From NCBI GenBank assembly GCA_947044365.1, contig OX345636.1:4856001-4920000 (forward strand): a DNA stretch of 64,000 nucleotides. Reading direction: 5' to 3'. This stretch comes from Petrosia ficiformis. Taxonomy: Eukaryota > Porifera > Demospongiae > Haplosclerida > Petrosiidae. Below, in pieces: positions 12,625 to 24,900 of this stretch; the stretch's first letter is position 1, and each line of letters starts with the position of its first letter. Made by a program: the position numbers and the translations under genes. The notes beneath the pieces are model-generated. The model made no database searches and was not told the origin of the DNA. It was given only the letters and a program-made list of their open reading frames with translations.

Positions 12625-13243
12625 AGGTTGTACTAGGGGGAGATGTAGATGAAACTCCAATCAGTTTCTGGTCTTCAAGCTTCTTGCTGCATACAATCTG
12701 GTTCCAATCTTTATCGTTTGGAAGTCACATCCACTCGGGGGTATAATTGTAGGGCATAAATGTTTTCACTGATAGTTATTTTCAGTAACAACCCTAAATA
12801 CACACTATGGGTGGTGCAGAGAGCGGTGGGTGGTGAACTCTGGCAGGGTAACTAACTGTACGTAGTTGCTCTCTGAGAATGATCGGAGTTTGATAGCGCC
12901 TAGAAAAGTAAATTTATGGTTTCACTCAAAAGCTAAAGATTTCAGCTTTCTTCAGCCTCTTGTAACTATAAAAGTAAAATAAATTTTCAGAAAACGGCTC
13001 TATTTGTTTTCTCAAAATGCACTGTTCTTGGTGCACACCGTGATTGGTGGGCGTGGCTTTTGTGGTTTTGTACTTATGTGTGTTTGGAAAAATAGAGATT
13101 TTAACCATATTTCTTCAATTACAGGACAATATAAAGCTGATCAGAAGATATGAAGATTGTATTACACCAGGTTGTGTCATATTATATAATATTCCATTTT
13201 GAAAATGATTGAAGTTGCATCCGCCCACTCCCTAGTACCACCT
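12625..13243. mobile_element. TIR element of about 0.6 kb, TA-flanked (family B copy 1)
   Basis: The left end AGGTTGTACTAGGGGGAG matches the reverse complement of the right end (AGGTGGTACTAGGGAGTGG), with TA on each outer side (12623-12624 and 13244-13245). It is closely related to 28786-29365. It lies between the K1 start and the K2 end. The short reading frames inside it are not conserved between the two copies, so I take it as non-autonomous. Confidence 0.8.
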
Positions 13244-13271
13244 TAACAAATGAAATATTTAAAAACTTCTT

Positions 13272-14535
13272 TTAAATATACAAACTTTGTCTACACACAC
13301 ATACATAGCTATTATATTGCTTAATGTCTTCTAGCACTTTTCCTATTATGGGACGAAACTGTGGATCACGACTTGTACAACGCTCTATTAATGTTTTGAT
13401 AGGTGGATGCTGAATTTCACAAATTTGTCCCTCCCTTTCGAAAGAAATGGTAGATGGTAGACGACAGGTAGCCATTTCTAGTAGTAAAATACCAAAACTA
13501 TAGACATCCATTGCAGGAGAATGAAGATGAGGAGAGAGGGCTTCAGGAGCAGAATATACTGGACAACCAGGAGCTACAGTACTCACTTGATGAAGGAAAT
13601 TGGCTGACCCAAAATCACACAGTTTTCCCTTCCATTTTCCATTAACTGAGGCTTTAAGGAGGACATTTGCACTGCTGACATCACGATGAAGAATTGGTTG
13701 TGGTTTCCAGAGGTGAAGATAGTTGAGCGCTGCAGACACATCACGACCGATTGCGAGAATCTGAAGGCATGTCAGTGGTCCCTTTTCAAGTTCTTTACGA
13801 AGACTGGTAGGCATCAGTTCAGTTAGTATAATAGGATTACCAACTCTAGTGGCTCCAATAAATTGAAGTAGATTAGGATGACGTACACAAGAAGCAATAT
13901 CCATCTCTCTCGAAAACAAATGAAGATTGTGTCCAGTGATAATCACTTCATGGAGACACTTTGCTGCTACTTCAGTACCTCTGAATATAGCAACCTTCAC
14001 TTCACCCCATGCTCCTTTCCCTAGAATCTCATTTGTCATTTCTATTTCACCCCTCTGAAGTACCCAGTCAGGTTTTTCAATTTGTGACCGATCGTGTTGA
14101 ATCTCTTCTTCTTGTTCGAGAATAGTATCGTCTTCCATTTGTTGACTTTGAAGCATAGTCTGCTTGTGTTCCTGAACTTTCCATTTGATATCCTGTAGTA
14201 ATAATGTCGGTGTATGTTTGTGTGTGTGTGTGTGGTGTGTGTGGTGTGCAAAGCAAAAGTTATATGTAATCATAAACTTAATAAGTATTGATATCCACAA
14301 TCTTATTACTGCAATCTTTATGTAGCTCAATTTAGGTCAAATATTATTGCATAACTTTACACTGTAAAATCGAACTGGTTACTTTAACCCTTATTTGGTT
14401 ACAGGAGTTTTAATGCTGAATATTGATATGCTTGTGAGGTATAAATTATTGTAAATTATCTGTGGAGAACAAAGTTATTTGTTGACAAATTCCAAAATTT
14501 CATACTTATAATAACAAATAATAAAAAGCAAATAG

Positions 14536-14596
<61 letters not shown>

Positions 14597-17500
14597 TATA
14601 TCTATATACACAAATGTTTTAATTTGTTATTTGTTATTTATTATTATAAGTATGAAATTTTGGAATTTTTCAACAAATATCTTTGTTCTCCACAGATAAT
14701 TGAATGAAAATTTACAATAATGTACACCTCACAAGCATAATATTTATTATCAATACAGAATTGAAACTCCTGTGACCAAATAAGGGTTAAATAACCCATT
14801 AATTTTTACAGTGTAGTGTTAGCAAATGAACTGTCATGAAATACATCCTATTTATAATAGAACATATTTTACAATGGTTTCCTGTGTACGTATATAAACA
14901 TCACTAACAAATACCTGTGTTTGCTGTTGACTATCTTGAAACATCTGTTGTGCATGTTGTAACTGGACTTGTGTGTCCTGTAATTGAGATTGAATTGCTT
15001 CTAGCTGGGATTGCGTGTCCTGTAATCGGGTATTAGAAAGTTGTATTTCTTGTTGGTGACTCTCCATAACCTCCTGAAGAGTTCTCTCTGTCTTCTTCCT
15101 GGCTTGTTGGGATTCAGTCAGTTGACGAGACAGGATGCTGTGTTCTATTTGCAAACTTCGATCTGATTTTGCAAATACATTTGAGAGGAATCTTTGTTTA
15201 GATTTAGGTATGTTTTGAGAGTTCCACACATCCTCGACACTCCACACATCATTAATATACACTATAGATAAATATAATGTATAATATTATTGTACACGTG
15301 TAATAAGTAGCCCTATTACAATGTGCAAATTCCAATGCTTTGATATGATTGTTTCAATATGTGTATAATTATATCAAAAAACTTGGATTTTAAGTGTATG
15401 TTTTTCCACAGGGAATGTAGTCAAATACCAATTTCGTAATTAGGATATAATAAGTCCATAAGCTACCTCTAGTTGAGAGATATCAGATTAATCCATGTAT
15501 GGTAACTACACTGTAAATTAAAATAGTTAAAATAACTAATTTATTGGTTAGTATATTTGCGAGGAAATTGTAATTTAATAGGTTTTTATGACCAAATAGT
15601 GATATACATGTTATTATAATCCAATAATTAATTTTAATTTCCCTATCTAGTGTGATAGATAAACAAAGAAGGAGATAAATATTTTAATGAAATTTTCTTA
15701 ACCTTCTTTGTGCATGTAATATGAGATATTAGGCATGATAAATGATTATAATTTGTACATATATAATTATCTTTTAATATAATTAGTAAAACGTAACTAT
15801 GGCATTAGTTGTATGTATCCTGAACAACCAATGTTTAACTACATACACATAAATCACAGACACTCTTAAAGACACATTCTAATAGTAGTCCACAGCTAAG
15901 GAATGTAATTAATTAATGCTCAACATGTATGAATAGAAATTTTCAAGTCATAATATACTTGAATATCCCAACTTCAAACTATCAGTAAATCTATACCTAT
16001 TGGATTATTATTATTACAAGAATAATAAAAAAACATTTTCAACAATTTTAAAACCCAAAAAGCATGCGTACAAGGATGGGAGGCTGCCGTAGAACCCAAA
16101 ATTCAACAAACCACTTCCATATAATTCTACATAAGTACTTACACTGCTATAACGCAAATTACAAAGGGCTGTCCTTATTTAGGTTTTTATGGAAGTGGTC
16201 TGTTTGATTTTGGGTCCTATGTTAGCCTCCCAACCTTGTTCGCATGCTTTTTAGGTTTTGATGTCACTAAATCTTCTTTTTATTGCAAATGTTTTCATTA
16301 TTCTTGTTTCTATTTATTTTTCTGAATGGCGTGAATATTTTTTGTTGATGGCAGAAATACTGGTGTAAGTTATATATAATATGAAACCATACAATCATAT
16401 ATTCATTAAAATTCGTTCATCAATGAAAGTCAGTCTTTTGTATAATTATATCAATTATAATTATTACATTCATTATGTATTTGCTCCCAAACGTTATTAC
16501 TATGCTTATGATTCCAATGTAACAAGCACTTTCTCCTTTTCAGCTTCCATGTTCTCTGTATAAAAATGCGCATGCGTAATTAAATTCCACATGGTTTGAT
16601 TAATGAATGTACTTATAAAAATGCAGTTCGTATTTATAAAAAGCACTAGATATGAATGGATATGTGTGTATTAAAAGTATCTGTATATACTACAAAGATT
16701 TCAGCTCATCACTTGCAATTGAAATGTATGGGCAGCCATTTATTTTTGTGCCTCCCTACATGGAGTACAACCGAGTCTACGTACTCTCTGATTATACATA
16801 AATGAAGTCTTCTAGTGTTGTTATGATAATCCACATCAAAGAAACCACTAGTGCTATAAATAAGATAAAGCATGGCAGTTTTAGTTATATCATGGTGGTT
16901 TTATTAATATCCCTGTGGCTACTTTAATGATTTTTAAGTTTAGATAGTGTTCCTAGTTATGACTCCAAACAGTGATCGAATCACACAAATGATGTATATC
17001 TCTCATGCTCAGAACAATATCCATTTTAAAGCATTAGGCTCTCGGGTGCTATATCAGTGCCTTTTGGTCTCATGCTTTAAAATATATCCCTTACACTCGG
17101 AATATAACTAATAGATAAATTCTATCTTCAGTATTATTCATAACTGTCATTAGTGTACACAATAATATATCACATAATATGTATAATAATAGTCATACCC
17201 AGTTCCATGATTACTGTGACATCACAACCAGTTACTGGAACATAAGCCTTATTAGATCGATTGTATTCTTTGTAACCCCCATTCACTATAATCCACACAC
17301 ATGATTTAGAGATGCAGTAAGTACTCATAGAGTGGTAAAATCTCTTTGTTACTGATTCAGGAAGATTTATCTGAAGAGGTGAATAAATTTACAATATGAT
17401 TAACATCAAAAATAAAGAAAAAATTGTTATTATATTAGTACAAGAAAGAATAATTAGTTCAAGTGCACTCTATATCAAACATTAAAGACCATCACTAAGG

Positions 17501-20500
17501 CTGTATATCATATTTACAACATGTTTGGCATCATTGAACTTTGGCTTCAACATGATATAAGACCTGTTATATACCTCTGGAAAGCGCAATGCTTTCATTA
17601 CGCATTAAGAGTCACTTGGGGTTCATCGTCTGCATTCATTCAGGTTCACTATCACATTTGATGGAATATAACAGGTCTTATATCCCTTACAGGAGGAATA
17701 TATCCTACAGTTATAATAATAATTTAGTAACATTATGATAACAATATGATAACAATGTATTACTTGTGTCATGTGATGTACATTACCTGATACCAGATTG
17801 AACATGATAAATTGATAATCCAACAGTCACTGATTGGGTCCTCATTATAATCCCGTCCTCCTATTACAATTAAATGAGACGTCACTTTTTCACTTGATGA
17901 TATAGTATTAATCACAGTACTAGCATGAGCAGTTCTCCCCTTGGGCCAATCCACCGGAGAATCACATGGCTTTATTACTTCCTGAAAATTCTATAGTATT
18001 AATAATACAAATAATAATACGTTACAAAATTAAGAATTATTATGAACAACAAGTCAATTGCATGGTATGGTATGGTATATTATGGTATGGTATTGTATGG
18101 TATGGTTTGGTATGGTATGTTATGGTATGCTATGACATGTTGGTATGGTATGGTATGGTATGGTATGGTATGGTATGGTATGGTATGGTATGGTATGGTA
18201 GTGTATGGTATGATATGATATGTTGGTATGGTATGGTATGGTATGGTATGGTATGGTATGGTATTGTATGGTATGGTTTGGTATGGTATGGTTTGGTATG
18301 GTATGTTATGGTATGGTATGGTATGGTATGGTACGGTATGGTATGGTATGGTATGGTACGGTATGGTATGGTGTGGTATGTTATAGTATGGTATGAGGTA
18401 TGGTATAGTGTGGTATGGTATGGTATACTATACCATATCATAGTAAAGTATAATTATTATAGTATAGTATAGTATAGTATTGTATAGTATAGTATAGTAT
18501 AGTATAGTATAGTATAGTATAGTATAGTATAGTATAGTATAGTATAGTATATATAGTATAGTATAGTATAGTAAAGTATAGTATAGTATAGTATAGTAGA
18601 GTATAGTATAGTATAGTATAGTATAGTACAGTATAGTATAGCATAGTCAGTAGCATAACCAGGAAATTAAACATTGTTACAAATAAGGAGAAAAAAGGAC
18701 AAAGTACGTCACAAATATTCATTGCTGATTAGTTATTCACAAGGCATGGTTTTCATTGAATAGCGATGTGCCACTGAAGCAAATCAGTTAATGACAGTAA
18801 ATGTCTCCACCATATCTTGGTATGGTATAGTACAGTATTATAATAGTATTAATGTTTCTTGTCATTTGCAAAACCAATAGACCTTTCCCACACAAGGGAT
18901 GGAATGATAATTAGTTTTATAATTGCTTGCTTACGTCATGTCCGGTTGCTATTCTGCCACCAGGTTAAGTATGGAAGTCAATGGAAGAATTAACAAATCT
19001 AACAGTTGAAATGCATGGACTATTGAACAATACCGTTTTTTCTATTTATCCGAATTTTGTGAAAAACTAGAATCTATGTGCTATTCATTAGTAGTATTTG
19101 AGGCGTGAAAAAGATCTGATTTCTATCAATATGCCTGGCCACACTTGTGTTGTGTGTGGTAACAATCCTAACCAAGATGCTGGAGTTTCATTCCATCGAT
19201 TTCCTAGTGAGAGAACAAGAAGAGAAAGATGGCTGGAAGTCTTTGGACTCCACGAAAGTCAGCTGAAGCTTCAGTCGTGAGTGTGCTCCAGACAAGCTCT
19301 ACTACACTTCATTTGACATTACTAACTATAACAGCTTCGTTGTTGCTCGCACTTCAACCGATTTTCGCACTTAAAAAGTTGCAGTAAAGCACATGGATTA
19401 TAGTTTTTTGTAACGTTCAGTTAAAAACGGTATAGCTTAACCACCCACCTGTTTCAAAACACAGGTTTGTTCATTCTCCCATTGATTTCAACTGTTACGT
19501 TGGATGCTGAAGAGCAACCGGACGTGACGTTTTGCAATTATGAGTTAATTAAATTCCTTAGCTCTTATTTGGAAAAAGTCTATTCCCAACTGCCTCTAGC
19601 TTTCCAAAATTGTGCTAAGAGACTCCTATGATTCACAACCAGGGTATTAATAATATATACATGTATTTATAATAAAACATTCATAATTCACTCATTATTA
19701 GTACTGAAATAATAACTATATACTCAACAACTCACTATTGTATCTTGAAAACAAGTGAACAGAAAAAGATCATTAACATGATGTTTACCAGTCTCATCAA
19801 AAGTAGTCCCTCCAAACATTACACCTTTATTACCAGGAAGTGCATCAAGAGTGAACCAGGCACGGGGTGATGGACATGTACCTGTTATGACAGGTATATT
19901 CCATCGACCTAATTAAAATACACGATATCATTATGATGCAATATAAAATGAGTCCTGTAATACCTGGTGATGAGGAAACGCACATAGTGTGTGCTTCATT
20001 TGTGTAGCAAAGATTTGGGTTGTTAGGATGAGGAATATATTGAAACTGAGATTGTTTAGTAGTTGGTATTCGTCCATACCCTCCCAAAATTAGGAAATTA
20101 TCTTCTCCATTTGTACTATAAGATATCATTCCACAGCCATATTTTTTCATTGGTTCATTATCAGGAGTAATACTGATAATCTCTTCCCATTTATTAGTAA
20201 GAGAATTTAGTTCGTATAAGTTATTATGAAAACAGTAATTAAAGTTACAGCATCCTCCAAAGTAGAACATCCTGTTTTCCAGGTTAGTACAAGCGTAGGA
20301 CATTACACCAGCATGTGGTTTTCCAGTAGTGGATTTCCTTTTCCATTGGAATGTAGGTAAATGAAATACATCAACAGATGATGTGATCTGTCTCTTATCT
20401 TCATTGTCATGCACCTTAGGGAGATTCTTCTGGTTACCTCCCCAGCAATATATACTATCCTTTATAACTACAGTGGAGTGATAACACCTCTTTATGAAGT

Positions 20501-20677
20501 CATAGCCACCTAGATAACAAACAAGTTTCAATATATATTTCTATATATAGGCATAACAAGTTAAATGCATGATACATACTTATCAACACAATCATACATG
20601 TATTCTAGAAGAAATATGAATGACTTATTAATCTGATATTTGTGTAAGAGATTTATAATTAACTCACCAGTTGCCAT
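13272..20677 (-). CDS. K2: kelch propeller-coiled coil-protein kinase, 7 exons, 790 aa
   Basis: Exons: 20668-20677, 19964-20509, 19736-19908, 17787-17990, 17199-17370, 14915-15261, 13272-14192, all GT-AG, giving 790 residues. The domains are as in K1: six kelch blades to residue 368, coiled coil 369-540, kinase to the C-terminus (Lys562, HRD Asp655, DFG 677-679). It is closest to K1: intron 6 is nearly identical outside the inserted element, and both have DFG and the shorter kinase-exon leader. The C-terminus is odd. After LEDI a one-base loss relative to K1 shifts the frame and adds about 14 different residues ending YVCVCRQSLYI, replacing NAI. Introns carry a foldback element (14360-14813), a second foldback (about 16016-16310 lies in intron 5), a pentanucleotide array and a THAP-containing TIR element, all in introns and leaving the coding frame intact. 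Confidence 0.87.
14360..14813. mobile_element. Foldback MITE with exact TA target duplication (family D), intron 6 of K2
   Basis: The two arms are long imperfect inverted repeats, CACTGTAAAA at the left and TTTTTACAGTG at the right, separated by an (AT)n tract (about 14538-14590). K1 has the uninterrupted intron: its ATTTTAGTGTTAGC corresponds to K2 CTTTA, then the element, then TAGTGTTAGC. The target was therefore TA and the element is 454 bp. This is typical of Tc1/mariner-derived MITEs. Half copies lie at about 31600-31756, 34950-35027 and 55022-55158. Confidence 0.9.
15516..15840. mobile_element. Family C TIR element, right end degraded, intron 5 of K2
   Basis: It starts TA-CACTGTAAATTAAAATAG and follows the K1 intron 5 element base by base for most of its length, then loses the right terminus near AACCAATGTTTAAC. 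The same insertion in the same intron of K1 and K2 means it predates their duplication. Confidence 0.65.
16016..16310. mobile_element. Foldback MITE (family E), intron 5 of K2
   Basis: The arms are inverted repeats: CAAGAATAATAAAAAAACATT and AAGCATGCGTACAAGG on the left pair with AACCTTGTTCGCATGC and CATTATTCTTG on the right. The inner arms contain CAAACCACTTCCATA and its complement. A second full copy lies at about 61799-62122 and partial copies at 54400-54580 and 58838-58990. No coding content. Confidence 0.8.
18061..18440. repeat. (TATGG)n pentanucleotide array, intron 3 of K2
   Basis: A long array of TATGG with scattered variants (TATTG, TTTGG, TACGG). The same array lies in intron 3 of K5 at 41331-41685, followed by related flanking sequence (CATARCCAGGAAATT), so it was present before those copies separated. 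Its long open frames on both strands are artefacts of the 5-bp period. Confidence 0.95.
18452..18645. repeat. (TATAG)n pentanucleotide array, intron 3 of K2
   Basis: It follows the TATGG array directly and consists of TATAG units with few changes. K5 has only scattered TATAG units inside its TATGG array, so the TATAG block expanded after duplication. Confidence 0.95.
18890..19585. mobile_element. TIR element carrying a truncated THAP domain, intron 3 of K2
   Basis: The left end (AATAGACCTTTCC, then CGTCATGTCCGGTTGCT) pairs with the right end read in reverse (AATAGACTTTTTCC, then CGTCACGTCCGGTTGCT). Inside, plus strand 19131-19300 encodes the start of a C2CH THAP zinc finger: CVVCGNNP, then FHRFPSERTRRERW, then LKLQS, a stop where Arg is expected, then VCSRQ. 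THAP domains occur in P-element transposases and in host proteins. K5 intron 3 has the matching flank without the insert (about 41920-41960), which supports a discrete insertion. No transposase catalytic region remains. Confidence 0.75.
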
Positions 20678-20747
20678 TATCCACTAGAGAGACGAGAAAA
20701 ATAAAGATTGTAATGAACTTCACTCCTAGATCTGCCAACTAAGATAT

Positions 20748-20763
20748 CACATGATGTCATGTG
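20748..20763. promoter_or_regulatory. Conserved E-box pair upstream of K2
   Basis: The same 16-base CACATGATGTCATGTG as upstream of K1, again 70 bp before the ATG and again followed by ATCAATATTT. The longer conserved context (TCTGNCAACTAAGATAT) suggests a duplicated core promoter. Confidence 0.55.
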
Positions 20764-20779
20764 ATCAATATTTATAATC

Positions 20780-21913
20780 CTGAACATAATTATTGCACTA
20801 CTCTAATTAGTTTTAATGCAAAGTGTTGGAACATGGTGTCTGGGAGACCATGCATTATATATTCTTTCAGCTACAATTATATCACTAGCTAAACAGTTCA
20901 AAGTATGTCTCATTACATCAGAATCAATCTCAAAGATCATTATTGTCTGAAGTTACTAATCTTGTCTTTGTTATGACAGTCACTAATAATACATCTGAGA
21001 GATCATTCAGCGCTCTCGGAAAAGTAAATAAAACTATTTATCAATGACTCAACAAATGTTATCACCAGAACCATAACCTTCATAGTTGGGATGTGATAGC
21101 TGTGGATATTATATAGTCATCAGTAGAATGTCTAAACCATTCTTGATTAGACATGTGATATATTGAATTGAACATGAAAAATCATGGCAACTTTAAGTGG
21201 ATGATGCTGATGCATGATCGGTGATTCATTTCTTATTATGCTGCGGGTAGGTGGTGCATCATTCACAGTGAATAGATCGTCGGGTGATACAGCCTCTCCC
21301 CATATTTGAAACTCAAACAGACAAAATAATAAAAACAGATTTAAATTAATTCACTGAGAATGAAATACGTTCCCTACATATTGACAGTTATATGCACAAG
21401 GTCAAATTGATATTAACATAGGAGATTAAGATAGGACACAAAATTGAACAAACCACCTCAACAATCCATTTATAAATTCTTCTAAATTCTTCATTAGATA
21501 TCAGAGTAATAATAGCTAAAATATTGTGTACACACACTCAATGCAGAGTTTGAGAGTATGGTACTGAACAACTTCAGGTCTAAAGACAAAAGGGAAGAAT
21601 AATAAGAAAGAAGAGGAAGGACTAAAAACAACTAGAGCTAAAAGAACAGGAGTTGAGTCATGATAGAAATATGGATAGAAATATAATTTCTTGAATTTTG
21701 ATAGAAAATGGCTATAAGCCGATTACTGCACTGCAATAAAAGCAACAGCAACAAATCATACCTAACATGCTTTGTGCACTCTAACTAAATTCAGATTCCA
21801 CAATTGTTACAAGAACTTCTTCACTGAAATTATAATTTCAATACTTTGTTAAAATAGAAATAAACTAGTGGACTAGATGCACACATACAAAAAAGAAATA
21901 TTAAAACATACAT

Positions 21914-21950
<37 letters not shown>

Positions 21951-21960
21951 CACACATAGC
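20780..21960. other. Spacer between K2 start and K3 end
   Basis: No gene. It contains a degenerate family E fragment (about 21420-21465, TAGGACACAAAATTGAACAAACC) and a (CA)n microsatellite at about 21916-21949. The last 180 bases match the 3' flank of K1. Confidence 0.5.
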
Positions 21961-21962
21961 TA

Positions 21963-24900
21963 TTATATTGCATTTATGTCTTCTAGTACTTTTTCTATTT
22001 TGGGACGAAACTGTGGATCATGACTTGTACAACGCTCTACTAATATTTTGATAGATGGATACTGAACTTCACAAATTTGTCCCTCCCTTTCAAAAGAAAT
22101 GGTAGATGGTAGACGACAGGTAGCCATTTCTAGTAGTAAAATACCAAAACTATAGACGTCCATTGCAGGAGAATGGAGATGAGGAGAGATGGCTTCAGGA
22201 GCAGAATATACTGGACTACCAGGAGCTACAGTACTCACTTGATGAAGGAAATTGGCAGACCCATAATCACACAGTTTTCCCTTCCATTTTCCGTAAACTG
22301 TTGGTTCCATAAGAACATTTGCACTGCTGACATCACGATGAAGAATTGGTTGTGGTTTCCATAGGTGAAGATAGTTGAGTGCTGCAGATACATCTCGACC
22401 GATTGATAAAATCTGAGGGTGAGTCAGTGGTCTCTTTTCAAGTTCTTTACGAAGACTGGTAGGCATTAGTTCAGTTAGTATAATAGGATTACCTACTCTA
22501 GTAGCTCCAATAAATTGAAGTAAGTTAGGATGACATACACGAGAAGCAATATCCATCTCTCTGGAAAATATACGAAGATTGTGTTCAGTGATAATGACTT
22601 CGTGGAGACACTTTGCTGCTACTTTAGTACCTCTGAATATAGCAACCTTCACTTCACCCCATCCTCCTTTACCTACAATCTTATTTGTCATTTCCACTTC
22701 TTCTTTTTGAATTACCCAGTGAGGATTCTCTATTTCTGATCGAAGGTGACAAATCTCTTTTTGTTGTTCTCGAATGGTGTGTTCTTTACTTTGTATTTTT
22801 TCACGAAGATAATGAGTATCTTGTCGAGCTTTAAGTATGGTCTGGTTACATTTCTGAACTTGCCGGTTGAGATCCTGGAGTAATAGTGTGTGTGTGTGTG
22901 TATGTGTGTGTGAGTGTATAAATCAAACTATTTTGAAAATGTGAATAATATAAAAGTTACGTTATTAAAAAAATGCCTTTAACAATTACCTGTGTTTGCT
23001 GTTGACTATCTTGAAAATTCTTTTGTGCAAGTTGCAACTGGAATTGTGTCTCTTTTAGTTGGGATTGTGTCTCCTGTAAACTGCATAATTCTTGTTGATA
23101 GCTCTCTATAACATCTTGAAGGATTTTCTCTGTGTCATTTTTAGCTTGTTGGGATTCAGTAAGTTGTTGAGACAGGATGCTGTTTTGTACTTGCAATCTT
23201 CGATCTGATTTACCATACATACAGGAAAGGACTTCACCACTCTCTTGTTTAGATATAGGTATGTTTTGAGAGTTCCACACATCCTCCACAGTCCACACAT
23301 CATTAAAATACACTATAGATAAAGATAATGTTATTGTATATACAAATTTTGGATATCTGATTATATCACACATGGCAAACGGAGCAGACAGACTTATTCC
23401 AGTTATTTTATTTACAGCACACACTGGAACTCAATCCTTTCCTGAAAACTGTAAACACTGCGACATGGCGTATGGGTGGGTATTTAACTAATATTACATA
23501 TCAAACCTTACCGTGGCAATTACCCACACGGCATGTTTATTTATATCATGCAAAGCCATGTATAAATATTACACACATGTATCATTATACATAAACACAT
23601 AATTACATTACATAGGTCTACTTGGATATGAACATACATATAATTTGTAGAAACTAGTATATAATTGTTCATGAAACAAATTTGCATATCCATAATTATA
23701 TATATACATACCTGCTATGTATAATAACTACATACAAATCATAGATATTGATAAGTAATTACTTAATGCCCATACTCGTAATAACTAATAGTAGGCCAGG
23801 GCTAAGGAATGTAATTAACCGATGCCACAACATGAAATATCAAACTTCTCTTCTATAAACCATAAAATTAAACTAGGTAAACACTTGAGCAAGGTATATG
23901 GGTATAAAATTACGAAGGAAATCACCCACACACTAAGATTTTTATGGCCCGTAGGGCCATCCTTATGATTGCTTTCCCACGGGTTCGAACTATATATATA
24001 TAATTATATATATATATATATATATATATTTTCTTGTGTCCACTTGCGCGAGTATGCGTTGTATACGTAGTTAAGGAAGTTGCGTCATTCCCGGGGGCTC
24101 GGTTAATTAATGGGCGTGGCGCGTAATAGAACGCGCGCTCGAACTCAGCAGAAAGAAAGCTGCCTATAGGCTTGTAGCTTACATAGAATTAGAAACTGGA
24201 ACTACTAGCAAGCTATTCTACCTGAAATACATTCCTAAAGTTCTACAAGATTCTTTAAAAGGTAAAGAGAGTGATAATCAAAATAATAACTATAATAGGC
24301 TGTTGTGTTTCAGGCATGATAAAGTCAGCCATGAGTACTGAATGCTGGACACCATAAAGCAATCATAGGGATACTTTTTTTCTCCATATACACTTGTTAA
24401 GATCATGATCATGTAAGCATTCAAACATATTTAATTATAATTATATGTATTTGATAATTATGTTAACTTTTTCAATTAACGAAAGTGCTAACTTTAACTA
24501 TTCATATTGTTGTTACTATAATTCATTAGTATACGTAATAATATGTCACATGATATGTGTAATATCAAAACATACCTAGTTCTATGATTACTGTAACATC
24601 ACAACCTGTTATTAAAAGATCAGTATTATTAGACTGATCGTACTCTCTGTAACCTCCAATCACTATAATCCACACACATGATTTAGAGGCGTAATAAGTA
24701 CTCATAGAGTGGTAAAATCTCTTTGTGACTGATTGAGGCAAATTTATCTGAAGGGTTGATTAAAATTTAAATTAAAAATGATGAACACATTGTTATTACA
24801 TTAGAAATTAATTCCTTGTAATTATCTATACTAAAATTTTTTAATTAATATTCTGTAACAAACGTTATCTATTCTGACTGAATTCAAGTTCTAATTTCCC

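Noticed and set aside
18061..18645. CRISPR-like or satellite-centromere interpretation of the pentanucleotide arrays
   Set aside because: There are no spacers and no repeat of 20-50 bp; this is a plain microsatellite in a eukaryotic intron.
18130..18722. Long open frames rich in YHTIP or YYTIL on the minus strand, and VWYGM on the plus strand
   Set aside because: They come from 5-bp repeats (TATGG, TATAG), which stay open in several frames when stop codons do not arise. They lie in intron 3 of K2. The same applies to 41302-41751.
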